From the NCBI RefSeq assembly GCF_003369915.1, contig NW_022881603.1, positions 32,919,522 through 32,983,521 of the forward strand: DNA of 64,000 nucleotides, written 5' to 3'. The position numbers and the translations under genes were made by a program. The DNA comes from Drosophila miranda. Taxonomy: Eukaryota; Arthropoda; Insecta; Diptera; Drosophilidae. The notes beneath the pieces are model-generated. The model was not told where the DNA came from and did no database searches. It saw only the letters and a list, made by a program, of their open reading frames with translations. Positions 23,008 to 35,599 of the stretch are shown here, in pieces. Positions within the stretch are counted from its first letter, which is position 1. The number at the start of each line of letters is the position of its first letter.

Positions 23008-23519
23008 TATACCCGATACTCAAAATGAGTATTGGGGTATATTAGATTTGTGGTAAAAGTGGATGTGTGTAACGTCCACAAGGAATCGTTTCCGACCCCA
23101 TAAAGTATATATATTCTTGATCAGCATCAATAGCCGAGTCGATTGAGCCATGTCTGTCTGTCCGTCTGTCCGTCCGTCCGTCTGTCCGTCCCCTTCAGCG
23201 CCTAGTGCTCAAAGACTATAAGAGCGAGAGCAACGATGTTTTGGATCCAGACTTCTGTGATATGTCACTGCTACAAGAATATTTCAAAACTTTGCCCCGC
23301 CCACTTCCGCCCCCACAAAGGACGAAAATCTGTGGCATCCACATTTTTAAAGATACGATAAAACCAAAAACGCAGAATCGGTGAGGATGACCATATCTTC
23401 TACAGTGCAAAATCTGAATCAGATCGTATAATGATTATAGCCAGAATCAAGAAAACAATTTCATTCATTCTCGCTCTGTCTCTCTCTAACACACAGGTTT
23501 CATGGTCGGTTTTGTCAAT
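23008..23519 (+). mobile_element. Helentron unit, 3' truncated
   Basis: Head-to-tail with the previous unit. It ends within ggtcggttttgtcaattg, where the emp tail of the right inverted-repeat arm begins. Confidence 0.88.
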
Positions 23520-24761
23520 TGCATCTGGAGGGCTCCAACTACCTGGCCACCGACCAAGTGGACATGAACAAGAAGCAGAACAAGGACACCCAGCCCGCCA
23601 GATACTAGAGATTGTCGAGTTTTGGATGATATGATGATATGATCAGTAGACGTATCGAAGGGTCGGTCTCTGGGTGTCTTAGTTTAGTGTAGATAGGTAA
23701 CTGGGACTAGCCCATTCCATTCCATTCCCATAACCCATCCCCTGCACCCATCCGATCCGATCAGATCCATTCGGATTTGATCCGGTGGGGGGTGTGTGTG
23801 AGTGTCTGTAGTCTAGAACAAATGGAGATGGGAAGACTTGTATGTATTTTGTATGTGTATCTGTACTTGTATCTGTATCTGTATCTGTATCTGTATCTGT
23901 ATCTATTGTATTGTATGTAGGTTATCTTTGTAAGTAATCGTTATGAAATTTTGATGATGATGTGTAGTCCTACGCAATAGTCGTGATCGCATTAAGGCTC
24001 AAAGCTTCGACTTAGCTTAAACTTTGATTTGTTATACCAAAACTGAATTAATATACCCCAACAACCCCACAATTCCCCGTGCCCCGTTGTACCCCTTGTT
24101 GAAATTCGATGTCAAGACAAACAAGTCACAAACCAAACCCGAAACGTTTCTCAAATAAAAAATAAAGCAATGTTCCGTCCTCCATACAAATGTGCTTCAT
24201 TATCGATCCAATAGCAAACATCTATTGTATCTATCCCATGTACAATTTATATGTGTATAATATGCAATTAATTACGATATTATTTTAATTAGGCATAGAC
24301 CGGAATCAAGTCCCCTCTTCCCCTCGCCTCCACAACCCCGAAAGCTTCAACAGAATCCAAAGCAGGGGTTCACGTTCACCCGCAAAATGTTTGTTGGCTT
24401 AAGTTCTACATATTTGGTTCTCAAATTGCCTATCCCCATTCAGTAGCCATAGAATATCTATATGGGTTCCCGAAACAAAAGAATATTTGTATTTCTTAAT
24501 AAAAATAACAACAATAAACGAAGGGGAACGTTGTGAATTGCTGCGGACACCGCAACTCTACAATTATACCCGATACTAAGTCAGTATGGCTCTCCTCCGG
24601 CAGACGCAGCTAATATTAAACGACACGACAAGGAGTGCGTGCGAGAGAGACAGAAAATCAGTCTGAGCGTGACGTCGGGCGATGCGAAGCCAGTGCAAAT
24701 TGATTTGTTCCTTTTGGCTATAAAAATTATCTGATCTGGTCCAGATTCAGCAATCTGATAG
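23520..24761. repeat. Inverted repeat, right arm (emp 3' end and 3'UTR)
   Basis: Reverse complement of 17051-18274. On the plus strand, 23522-23609 encodes the emp C-terminal tail (HLEGSNYLATDQ through the TAG), without the upstream exons. The distal end continues into a minus-strand helentron. Confidence 0.88.
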
Positions 24762-25245
24762 ATATGGTCATTATCTATGATTCTGCGTTTTTAGTTTTCT
24801 CGAATGTGCAATATTGTGGATGCAACAGATTTTCGTCCTTTGTGTGGGCGGAAGGGGGTGGGGCGAAATTCTGAGATATACGTTTTATAGTGAGATCTAA
24901 CAGAAGTGCGGATACCAAATTTGGTTACTCTAGCGTTAATAGTCTCTGAGATTTGTGGATGCCCCAGATTTTCGTCCTTTGCGGGGGCGGAAGGGGGTGT
25001 GTCGAAATTTTGACACAAAACGGTCAAGATCCGATATCACAGGAGTGTGGATACCAAATTTGGTTGCTCTAGCTCTTATGGGTTCTGAGATCCTTGAACT
25101 CATATTTTGCAATTGGCAAAACCGACCATGAAACCTGTTTGTTAGAGAGAGACAGAGCGAGAAAGAATGAAATTGTTTTCTTGATTCTGTGGGCGGGGCA
25201 AAGTTTTGAAATTTTCTTGTAGCAGTGACATATCACAGAAGTCTG
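24519..25245 (-). mobile_element. Helentron unit, internally deleted
   Basis: Begins with the 3' terminus (gaaggggaacg, hairpin) and carries a deletion that joins ttgattctg to tgggcggggc. The same deletion occurs in 26399-27364. The 5' end is missing, and 25246-25286 is filler. Confidence 0.85.
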
Positions 25246-25286
25246 GAAGTCTATCACAGCCCTGAAAATAGCAAGATTTAAAAAAA

Positions 25287-26392
25287 CGAGGTGGAACGTT
25301 GTGAGTTGCTGCGGACACCGCAACTCTACAGTTATACCCGATACTAAGTCAGTATGGCTCTCCTCCGGCAGACGCCGCTAATATTAAACGACACGACAAA
25401 GAGTGCGTGCGAGAGAGACAGAAAATCAGTCTGAGCGTGACGTCGGGCGCTGCGTAGCCACTGCAAATTGATTTGTTCCTATTGGCTATAAAAATTATCT
25501 GATCTGATCCAGATTCAGCAATCTGATAGATATGATCATTATCTATGATTCTGCGTTTTTAGTTTTCTCGAATGTGCAATATTGTGGATGCAACAAATTT
25601 TCGTCTTTTGTGTGGGCGGAAGGGGGTATGGTGAAACTTTGAGATACACGTTTTATAGCAAGATCTAACAGGAGTGCGGATACCAAATTTGGTTACTCTA
25701 GCCTTAATAGTCTCTGAGATTTTTGAATATCGCCAGATTTTCGTCCTTTGCGGGGGCGGAAGGGGGTGTGGCGAAATTTTGAAACAAACTCGTCTCGGTC
25801 CGATATATTAGGAGTGTGGATACCAAATTTGGTTGCTCTAGCTTTTGTAGTCTCTGAGATCTAGGCGCTAATGTTTTCCTCTAAGCAAAGCCGCCTATGC
25901 TACGTGTGTGTTAGAGAGAGACAGGGCGAGAAAAAATGAAATTGTTTTCTTGATGCTGGCTATTATAATATTACGATCCAATTCAAATTCTGCAGTCTAA
26001 AAGATATGGTCATTCTCTACAATTCTACGTTTTTGGTTTTCTCATATCTTTAAAATTGTGGATGCCACAGATTTTCGTCCTTTGTGGGGGCGGAAGTGGG
26101 CGGGGCGAAGTTTTGAAATATTTTTGTAGCAGTGACATATCACAGAAGTCTGGGTCCTAAACATCGTTGCTCTAGCTCTTATAGTCTTTGAGCACTAGGC
26201 GCTGAAGGGGACGGACAGACGGACGGACGGACAGACGGACAGACAGACATGGCTCAATCGACTCGGCTATTGATGCTGATCAAGAATATATATACTTTAT
26301 GGGGTCGGAAACGATTCCTTCTGGACGTTACACACATCCACTTTTACCACAAATCTAATATACCCCAATACTCATTTTGAGTATCGGGTATA
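25287..26392 (-). mobile_element. Helentron unit, full length, second subfamily
   Basis: Full-length unit with both ends. Its middle has the variant cgcctatgctacgtgtg in place of the ttggcaaaaccgaccatgaa stretch, defining a second subfamily shared with 48989-50100 and 61271-62361. Confidence 0.9.
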
Positions 26393-26398
26393 AAAAAC

Positions 26399-27364
26399 AA
26401 GGGGGAACGTTGTGAGTTGCTGCGGACACCGCAACTCTACGGTTATACCCGATACTAAGCCAGTATGGCTCTCCTCCGGCAGACGCCGCTAATATTAAAC
26501 GACACGACAAAGAGTGCGTGCGAGAGAGACAGAAAATCAGTCTGAGCGTGACGTCGGGCGCTGCGTAGCCACTGCACATTGATTTGTTCCTATTGGCTAT
26601 AAAAATGATCTGATCTGATCCAGATTCAGCAATCTGATAGATATGGTCATTATCTATGATTCTGCGTTTTTAGTTTTCTCGAATCTGCAATATTGTGGAT
26701 GCAACAGATTTTCGTCCTTTGTGTGGGCGGAAGGGGGTGGGACGAAATTTTGAGATAAACGTTTTATAGTGAGATCTAACAGAAGTGCGGATACCAAATT
26801 TGGTTACTCTAGCGTTAATAGTCTCTGAGATTTGTGGATGCCCCAGATTTTCGTCCTTTGCGGGGGCGGAAGGGGGTGTGGCGAAATTTGGACACGAAAC
26901 GGTCAAGGTCCGATATCACAGGAGTGTGGATACCAAATTTGGTTGCTCTAGCTCTTATGGGTTCTGAGATCCTTGAACTCATATTTTGCAATTGGCAAAA
27001 CCGACCATGAAACCTGTGTGTTAGAGAGAGACAGAGCGAGAAAGAATGAAATTGTTTTCTTGATTCTGTGGGCGGGGCAAAGTTTTGAAATTTTCTTGTA
27101 GCAGTGACATATCACAGAAGTCTGGATCCAAAACTTCGTTGCTATAGCTCTTATAGTCTTTGAGCACTAGGCGCTGAAGGGGACGGACAGACGGACGGAC
27201 GTACAGACGGACAGACAGACATGGCTCAATCGACTCGGCTATTGATGCTGATCAAGAATATATATACTTTATGGGGTCGGAAACGATTCCTTCTGGACGT
27301 TACACACATCCACTTTTACCACATATCTAATATACCCCAATACTCATTTTGAGTATCGGGTATA
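26399..27364 (-). mobile_element. Helentron unit, internally deleted
   Basis: Near-complete unit with the same ttgattctg/tgggcggggc deletion as 24519-25245. It contains the GA-rich run GAGAGAGACAGAGCGAGA at 27024-27041 and ends gagtatcgggtata. Confidence 0.9.
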
Positions 27365-27952
27365 ACAATGCAATAAATTGGATAAACAATCCAAGCACAG
27401 TTTGCCAAAAAACAGACTTTATTGACAAGCAATTTAGTTTAGTGTTTTCTCTGCTCTCCTCCTCCCACGCAGCTAGAGGGTCTCTCGATCTGATCACATC
27501 ACGTATTCGGGAAGGGTATGGTAAAATATCATGTGAGAATGTTATAGCAGTGTAAGACAGTACGTATATAGTATAAATTATTGACAGACGATCGGAGAAA
27601 CGCGGCTAAACCTGTGCAGCTGGACATATACATATTCAGTTTATCGCGTTAAAAACTTTACATTAATCACGTCTGTCCCTTACTCTTTCCGAAGTGTTGT
27701 CATTTGCTGATTTCACTTTTGCAGCTGCACCAACACAAAGAACTTTAGTAGAGGATTCGGTGTGCAACTCAGAGCCAATTTTGTTGGGCAATTTCCTAGG
27801 CTCCAGCTCTCTCAGTCTCCAAATTCCAGATGTTCCCACAGACAGAAAGAAGAACAGGGCTGAAAGGTTTATAAATATAAATTCACTCAAAGAAAAAATG
27901 AGAAGTCGAAACAGTTTTCGAATCGCGAATGAAGATAATCTCATTATTATTT
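27365..27952. other. Unique interval before the segmental duplication
   Basis: AT-rich sequence absent from copy 2 of the duplication. Overlapping frames on both strands (27694-28131 plus, 27663-28085 minus) cross the duplication border and show no domain. I see no supported gene. Confidence 0.4.
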
Positions 27953-28285
27953 TTTTTCTTTTAAAACTAGTAATAATGTCGTTGGACTCCCTTTCCTTTG
28001 TGACACACTTTATTCTCAAATTCCAGAGTGATACGAGTACTTTTTTTTTTACCAGTGTTATAGTATATACATATGTGAGCTCCAAAAGAAGGGGAAATAA
28101 AATTCCACTCCAGACTCTGTATACTCTGTGATTTCGACTGGTTTCCGTAGATGAAGCAAATGTTTAAGGGCAATTTGTGTTTTCCGAAGCTTTTTGCAAT
28201 AAGTATAGATTACCTTGACTACATCAATATTTCTGAAAGTAGTGCTCTTAATTGCTAGGGTCAGATGCGACTGAGAGAGGAGTTG

Positions 28286-29634
28286 CTTACTTTTGAAATC
28301 GTTTGCTGTTAAGTTTTCTGTTAATTATTGTGATATTACGCCATTCTGTCAACCGATGTCTTAGTAAGACTTTGGGTCGAGCTTCAGCTTGGACAAACAA
28401 TGAAGTTGTTTGTCAATTGCTTGGGCAAATACTCGTACTCAGGTGGAAAAACAAATACCAGAATGGGGAAGAGGTTAAGATGGGAGACAAGAAAATATAA
28501 AATAAAGGGCCAATTAAGGAAGGTTATTGTGCGATTCTGTTTATCTTATCAACGACAAATTTTGACCCCAGGGGCGTCATTTACAATCCTCAATTTGTTT
28601 GCATACTAAAGCAACATTAGCCGAAGAGCTACCTACAAAAGAGAAGACGATTTTTCCTGATTCCCAATTCGTAGGCTATTGATAAACAATCAGTGGGGGA
28701 ATATTCAAATTAGCCAGGTCTCATGTGTGATTAGCCGATTTCTCACACATTTCAAGCATCAAAGCAGACAGCAGACAGAACAGAACACAACAGAGCGGAG
28801 AAGACGTTGAGCTGACGGCTGGAGGGATCAGATCCCACAGAAGAAGCCGCCTTGAAATTTCAGCACTGCCCAGGGCTTTATCTAAAGCTCCATTCGGAAC
28901 AGTATTCAAAGCATAAAGCGTAACCAATTGATTGCTAATTGATATTGATGTGTCGATTATTTTATGATTATTCTTTATGATCGTTAAATTTTGATATACC
29001 AAAAAGGTGAGCGAGATCGAACACCAAACTTGATTCAAATTTGTAGATCACTTTGAACAATCAAGCCACTCCCTGAGTACTTCTCAGGCCTTGTCTTACC
29101 TTGTCTTCAGTTGGATTGTTATAATTTAATAGCTACACGGGAGGGCAAATTAAGTCTGTAGTTCGGGTACCACAAAAACCACTTAAAGACTCTTTCTTTA
29201 ATTGCCCCCAAAACGAAGATTTGGTTTTTATTTTTCGAGAAACCTGTGGGGTAGCTTTCGGCTGCGGATGTGGCTGTGACTGTGGCTCTGACTGTGGCTC
29301 TGCCTCCAGCTGCTGGCCAGCTCCATGGACAGACAGTCATTTGTGTGAAAATCATCGTAGCATGAAGCGTTGTCAAATACCGTTTGTTGCGGGGGTCGGT
29401 CCACTCTCATGCTTTTGTTTCGGCCATTTCAAGGTCTGTACAGAAACCGTCTGTTGGGTCAGAACTCCCTCCATTGACCAGAGCAGAGCTCTAACAATGC
29501 GGGTTCTGGCATCATTTTCATAGAAACGGCATTAGAAGTTACTCATACGCAGCGTGGGTTGGATAAGATTAACGAAAGCCCACATAGACATAGCTCATCC
29601 TCCCCATTCCCACTTGACTTTTGCAGACAGCAGA
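28286..29634. other. painless upstream region (copy 1)
   Basis: Probably the 5' flank and leader of painless, ending in ttgcag before acagcagaATG. A 65-aa frame at 28303-28500 is also present, in longer form, in copy 2 (50451-50768) but has no recognisable features. No other gene is seen. Confidence 0.4.
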
Positions 29635-31835
29635 ATGAGCTCTAACAACTGCGGTTTCATCGATCCGCAGGCCCAGTTGAATGCAGCCCTCGCTAATCGG
29701 GACATACGGGAATTCCACACTGCCCTGGACAGCGGTGCCCAGGCCAATCGCCAGGACGATCGAATGCCTCTCAGGTGGGCTCCTGCATTCAGCTGCTGCT
29801 CGAGTACGGAGCCTCTCCGAATTTGGTGGATCAGGGCGAGTTCACGCCCCTCCACCATGTGCTGAAGAATAGAAAGAATGAGGCAGGCACTAAGCTGGAG
29901 CTGATCCGACTTTTCCTGAAACAACTACAGTTGGACATTGACAGCTATCGGAACGGGCAGGTACGCCAGATGCTGAGGGATCAGTATCCGGAACTGCCGT
30001 TGCCGGAGCTGCGCGAGGCCGGAGCAGAGATCGACTGCGAGCGACTCCTCCGCACGCTGCGGGACGGAGACGAGAACCAGTTCGAGCAACAGTTCGCGGA
30101 GTACCACCAGAACGTCAGCGGAAACGCAGACAACCAATGCAATGCCAACCAGGAGGAGTATCAGTCCCTGCTGGCGGAGAGTATCAAGCGGGGCAAGCAG
30201 CGAGCCTTTGAGGCCATCCTCGAGACGGGCATCAACATTAATCCTTCAAAATTGAGCGACATCAGCCCCGTGGAGTTGGCCGTAATCTGGGGCAACCACA
30301 GGGCGCTAGAGAAGCTGTTGAAGCATCCGCAGCTGAGGCTGACATCGCATTCCAAGCTGCTGATCGCGGTTATCAGTCGCCTGGGTGAGCAGCCGCTGGC
30401 CGACTTCTGTGACCACCAGCGCTGCTTCCAGCTGCTGCTCGAGAGCGATCGTGTGGACATCAATGAGGCGGACAAGGCTGGCCTGGTGCCACTCTCCTAT
30501 GCGGTCAAGTATCGCAACACAAAGGTGGCACAGGAGCTTCTACGGCAGGGAGCGTACATCGGGGCGAGAAGCGCGATCGGAGATCTTCCCATACAGGAGA
30601 TGGACCCGAAAGTGCTGGAGGAGCACTTCGATTCCTGCATCACCACCAACGGGGAGAAGCCCGGTGACCAGAGTTTCGAGATCATCATCAACTACAAGAA
30701 TCTGATGAGACGCCAGCGAGGGACCGGGCAGTCGGACAAGCGGAGCATTGGCCATCCTCACCAATTGGAGGACGAGATGACTCCAATCGCATACATCGCC
30801 GATTCCAAGGAGCTGCGTTACCTGCTGCAGCACCCGCTAATCTCGAGTTTCCTCTTCCTCAAGTGGCACCGCCTCTCGGTGATCTTCTATCTGAACTTTC
30901 TACTTTACTCTCTCTTCACTGCCTCCATTATCACGCATACGCTCCTTAAGTTCCACGAAAGCGACCACACGGACCTGACTGCCCTCTTCGGCCTGTTCTC
31001 TTGGATAGGGATTGTGTATCTCATGATCCGAGAGGTCATACAGCTTGCCATGTCGCCGCTGCTGTACTTCAGGTCCATCACGAACCTGATGGAGGTGGCT
31101 CTCATTGTCTTGTCGATCCTAACCTGCATGGAAGCCAGCTACGACAAGGAGACGCAGCGCATACTGGCCGTCTTCACCATTCTGCTGGTGTCCGTGGAGT
31201 TCTGCCTGCTGGTTGGCTCCCTGCCAGTACTCTCAATTTCGACGCACATGCTCATGCTGCGCGCCGTCTCCAGCAGCTTCATCAAGAGCTTTGCTCTCTA
31301 CTCGATCTTTGTGCTTACGTTTAGTCTGTGCTTCTACATACTGTTTGGCAAGCCCCAGGTGGATTCATCCTCTCCGAAGGACAGCACGCCAGAGCCAGCA
31401 AAGGAGGGAGAAGATAATGGTCACTTCAACACATTCTCCGTGCCCATCGAGGCGATCATCAAGACGATTGTGATGCTCACGGGAGAATTTGATGCCGGTG
31501 ACATAAAGTTTGACAGCGTCTACACTTACCTGATCTTCCTGCTCTTTGTGTTCTTCATGACCATTGTGCTGTTCAATCTCCTGAATGGTCTGTCATGGCT
31601 GTCAGCGATACTCAGGTGGGTTTATATTTCCTTTTCTACCTCGACTTTATCCAACTGTTTTCTCCCCTCTCTTTTCCCACAGGCCATCAAGGCCCAGGCG
31701 GAACTGAACGGCGCCATTGTCCGCACCAATCTGCTGACCCGCTACGAGCAAGTTCTCACTGGCCGAGATGGACACGCTCAGACCTCATCGTCCCAGTTGA
31801 ACAAGGGCAGTCAGTTCGCTCGAGGAAGACCATGA
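29635..31835 (+). pseudogene. pain: painless (TRPA channel), copy 1, defective
   Basis: Painless is an ankyrin-repeat TRPA cation channel for noxious heat and mechanical stimuli. The start is at 29635 (MSSNNCGFIDPQAQLNAALA). Around 29765-29780 a deletion removes part of the N-terminal ankyrin region and shifts frame, so the rest (from 29775, IQLLLEYGASPNLVDQGEFT) is read in another frame. The ankyrin region runs to about 30760, then six predicted membrane helices (IISSFLFLKWHRLSVIFYLN-type start, later SFALYSIFVLTFSLCFYILF) and the pore region (TIVMLTGEFDAGDIKF). A 5-nt insertion (tcatg, about 31590) just before the last intron (31616-31682) breaks the spliced frame, yet retention of that intron would restore it. 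The C-terminal tail of the family is missing; the frame ends at 31835. Confidence 0.88.
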
Positions 31836-32862
31836 GCTAGTCACCGGTTCAATCGTAATTTTCTTCATGCTTTTCTTGAGTTTCACGCCCTCGTGGCTTT
31901 TCCCAGACTTGGGACCCCACTAGGCAGAAAAGCGAAAGGAGAGAAAATCTTCACTGATGAATCGCCTGATCGGTTCGGATGGGCTGTTATATACTCACAA
32001 CACATACTCATTGGCCGCATTTGCGAATCGCTGGGCTGTGAACAAGCTTGAATTGAAAGAGTGTCGGCACTTCGGTGTGCCAAAGATACATATCTTTACC
32101 CCTTGAATCAGCTCGTGTTGATTTTTCTGCCGTGCATTACACTTTTGAGCTCAGGTCCTAAACGAGAGTCACACACCACAAACATGCACATTATTATCAT
32201 TATCATCATCATTATGATAATGACTGTGAGCGAACGAATGCTGATGAAGCCTCATTGTCAATGTCGAAAGTTATGGGATTGGTTAAGGAAACCCAAGGTG
32301 GGATATGAAAAGTATTGCGTTCTGCTCTGGCATAGGATCCCAGCTTTAATATTAGAGGGATTCCCCTTCCAAGCAACGATGCGACAATCAACGGACATTG
32401 ATTAACAACTGTATGTACATATGCATCTACAGTGGGTACACAGCAAGGCAGGCGCGATTAGATACAGGCCAGCGCCGAGCAGCGTAGACACCCAGTACCC
32501 TGCCGCCCTCCGAGGGAAACAGAGAGCGATGAAGGGGGATCTGTGTGTGCGTATCCAATGAATTAGTATTTCATTCTAGAACGCAGTTGTCTGCGTTAGT
32601 TGGGCACACACACACATAGTACATATATGCTGGCAGCGTTCCCATTCAATCTACTCGACGGCTGATGCACGCCAGTAGCCCCCGCTGGAAACTTCCGCAG
32701 ATTCTGGAACGCAGAGGATGCGGGCTATCGGCGACAGGGGAATACTACTAAGCAGAAAGAGAAGGCGAGTTCATATTATTGCCAATTTAATGCAAGAAAA
32801 ATAAAGAGAGTGGAGTGGGCGATGCCAAAGGCAGAAGAAAGAAAGGCCGTCGATGGCTGCCC
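31836..32862. other. Non-coding interval, painless 3' side (copy 1)
   Basis: Matches 54023-55078 of copy 2 except for deletions. It has an acacacac run near 32608 and short frames only. Relative to copy 2, about 245 bp (54824-55068) is missing next to ggccg at about 32850. Confidence 0.45.
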
Positions 32863-33468
32863 CTAGAGCACGAGGTGCAGGCGTATCTGGAACACCAGCT
32901 GCTCGACGGTCTTCTTCAGGAGCGCCGCCAGGGACAGGATGAATCCCAGGAGGCTGAGGGAGAGCAGCCAGGGCGTGGTCATGAGCACGGCAAAGAAGAC
33001 GAGCGTCTCGTCGCCCCGGGCATTGGCCATGCGCCACAGCAACTGGCGCTGGATGGTGCGCAGCTTGAACTTGCTGTTCCACAATCGGTGGCGCTTCGAG
33101 CCGACGGTTTCGTTGAAGCCCACGGTCTTCTCGACCAGCCAGAACACCGCGCAGCACAGCAGTTGCAGCACCAGCAGCACGACCTTGACCACAGCGGTCT
33201 CCAAGACGAGGTGGTACAAGGCCACCATGCGCTGACGGTGCTCCGGCTGCATTGTGGAGAGCACGACTGCGCCGAGGGCCTCCAGCGGGGAGACCCTGGG
33301 GAAGGGCCGTCGGAGAGCTCCATTCTTGTCGGCGGAACCTTCGGGGGGGACCTGCAGCCCCGGCTGCTGCTGCTGCTGCTGGTCGGTAAAGACGAAGGAT
33401 CCCATGGATCCGAAAATACCCCGCGAGCGGGTGAATGGGGAACGTGGATTGTTAATAGTTGGATTCAT
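32863..33468 (-). pseudogene. Uncharacterised two-helix membrane protein, copy 1 (internally deleted)
   Basis: An open frame of 201 aa (MNPTINNPRSPFTRSRGIFG to the C-terminus VFQIRLHLVL). The first ~55 residues are Gln/Pro-rich and cytoplasm-like. Two hydrophobic stretches follow: AVVKVVLLVLQLLCCAVFWL and LMTTPWLLSLSLLGFILSLA, with a basic linker (SKRHRLWNSKFKLR) between. Compared with copy 2, a deletion of several hundred bases joins ADKNG to the segment that normally follows an acidic region, and one C is missing near 33297. The two changes together leave the frame open, giving a shortened, possibly chimeric protein. I do not know the family. Confidence 0.6.
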
Positions 33469-34504
33469 CTTATTCCAGCACCTGTGAGGAAATATTCGTT
33501 CATGGGCTTTGTTTTGTATTTGTATTTTTATTTACTTTATGTTCCCTGTGCTTTCGATATTTGCTGCCGTTCTCTGTGTTGTGCCGCTCTCTCCAGATAT
33601 TCGTACTGAATGATTTCCAGAGCCAGTTCTGAACGGCTCCAAGTGAAAGTTCAGGGCCCACTTCGATGTTGTGTTTCGAATCACAGGTCAGGTGACGTAC
33701 TTTCCCTGGGCAGAGCTGCGACTTGCAATAGTTGATCGGCTTTGTTGGTTTGGGATAGGACTATGCCACCGTATGGTGGGTTATGGGCTAAGGAGAGTGG
33801 TGGAGGGGGGGGGGGGGGTATATTTTTGCTTGGCTTTACATCTTCCTTAAGCTGCTGTTTTGTGTCACAGCCAACCTGTCATTTGTACATTGAATTGCTG
33901 CTCGAGAGGTCTCTTTGGAGTCCTCTGTTCCCCGTGTACAAATTTACATAAAATCACAGGAAGCACTTAGGATTAAGTGCCTCATCCCTCATCCCCCTCT
34001 ACTCCCTCTCCCCCTTTTGGTGGTGTCATGGGTTAAGCATTTGCTGTGTTCGGCATTCAATTTGTGGCTTGATTTCTTACCTTTTATGATGCGCTATACG
34101 GCTGTAATCCATGTAGGACATGCACTTTGTTTATCCATTCAAAGGCGCTAAAGAGGGTAGTCCTGTAATCCAAAAGGGCATCCAGTATATCCAGAGCGAA
34201 GGTTAATCCATTCGATGGAGCGCTCAAGCAGACCAGCCAGGCGGTTGACCAGAAGCTTAACGAGGCTTAAAATTTCCAAGAGGCCGCCAGCCGGCAAGTG
34301 TCATTGCAGTCCCTCCAGTCGACTCCACTCCAGTCCAGTTTTTTCCCAAACTGTGCGACGTGAATAACTTTGATGATTTCTTGGCACAAAGGCGCCCACA
34401 CAATATAAACACTCCTCCCTTTTTTGTCAATAAGTTTATTTTCAGTCGTTACATTTACGAATAACAGGCGAGTTTTTCTACTCAAATCAAATATTAAAAT
34501 TAAA
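33469..34504. other. Non-coding interval (copy 1)
   Basis: Matches 56137-57240 of copy 2. It contains a G14-type homopolymer at about 33795-33808, also in copy 2 at about 56534-56547. No gene is seen. Confidence 0.45.
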
Positions 34505-35582
34505 CGAGGGGGAACGTTGTGGGTTGCTGCGGACACCGCAGCTCTACAGTTATACCCGATACTAAGTCAGTATGGCTCTCCTCCGGCAGACGCCGCTAAT
34601 ATTAAACGACACGACAAAGAGTGCGTAGCCAGTGCAAATTGATTTGTTCCTTTTGGGTATAAAAATGATCCGATCTGATCCAGATTCAGCAGTCTGATAG
34701 ATATGGTCATTATCTATGAATCTGCGTTTTTAGTTTTCTCGAATCTGCAATATTGTGGATGCAACAGATTTTCGTCCTTTGTGTGGGCGGAAGGGGGTGG
34801 GGCGAAATTCTGAGATATACGTTTTATAATGAGATCTAACAGAAGTGCGGATACCAAATTTGGTTACTCTAGCCTTAATAGTCTCTGAGATTTGTGGATG
34901 CCACAGATTTTCGTCCTTTGCGGGGGCGGAAGGGGGTGTGGCGAAATTTGGACACGAAACGGTCAAGGTCCGATATCACAGGAGTGTGGATACCAAATTT
35001 GGTTGCTCTGGCTCTTATAGGTTCTGAGATCCTTGAACTCATATTTTGCAATTGGCAAAGCCGACCATGAAACCTGTGTGTTAGAGAGAGACAGAGCGAG
35101 AAAGAATGAAATTGTTTTCTTGATTCTGGCTATAATCATTATACGATCTGGTTCAGATCTTGCACTGTAGAAGATGTGGTCATCCTCACCGATTCTGCGT
35201 TTTTGGTTTTATCGTATCTTTAAAAATGTGGATGCCACAGATTTTCGTCCTTTGTGGGGGCGGAAGTGGGCGGAGCGAAGTTTTGAAATATTTTTGTAGC
35301 AGTGACATATCACAGAAGTCTGGATCCAAAACATCGTTGCTCTAGCTCTTATAGTCTTTGAGCACTAGGTGCTGAAGGGGACGGACGGACGGACGGACGG
35401 ACGGACGGACGGACGGACGGACAGACGGACAGACAGACAGGGCTCAATCGACTCGGCTATTGATGCTGATCAAGAATATATATACTTTATGGGGTCGGAA
35501 ACGATTCCTTCTGGACGTTACACACATCCACCTTTACCACAAATCTAATATACCCCAATACTCATTTTGAGTATCGGGTATA
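34505..35582 (-). mobile_element. Helentron unit inserted after the duplication
   Basis: A unit, internally shortened near 34617, that splits sequence continuous in copy 2 (57227-57240). Left flank attaaa, right flank attaaa; in copy 2 a single attaaa is present. The microsatellite core is expanded to about ten ggac units (35379-35420). Confidence 0.92.
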
Positions 35583-35599
35583 ATTAAAAAACGAAACAG

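Noticed and set aside
27663..28131. Overlapping ~140-aa ORFs on both strands
   Set aside because: They cross the border of the segmental duplication, overlap antisense and look AT-driven.
35360..35440. Regular GTCC/GGAC arrays, array-like at first sight (possible CRISPR)
   Set aside because: They are 4-bp microsatellite cores of helentrons in an insect genome, without spacers.
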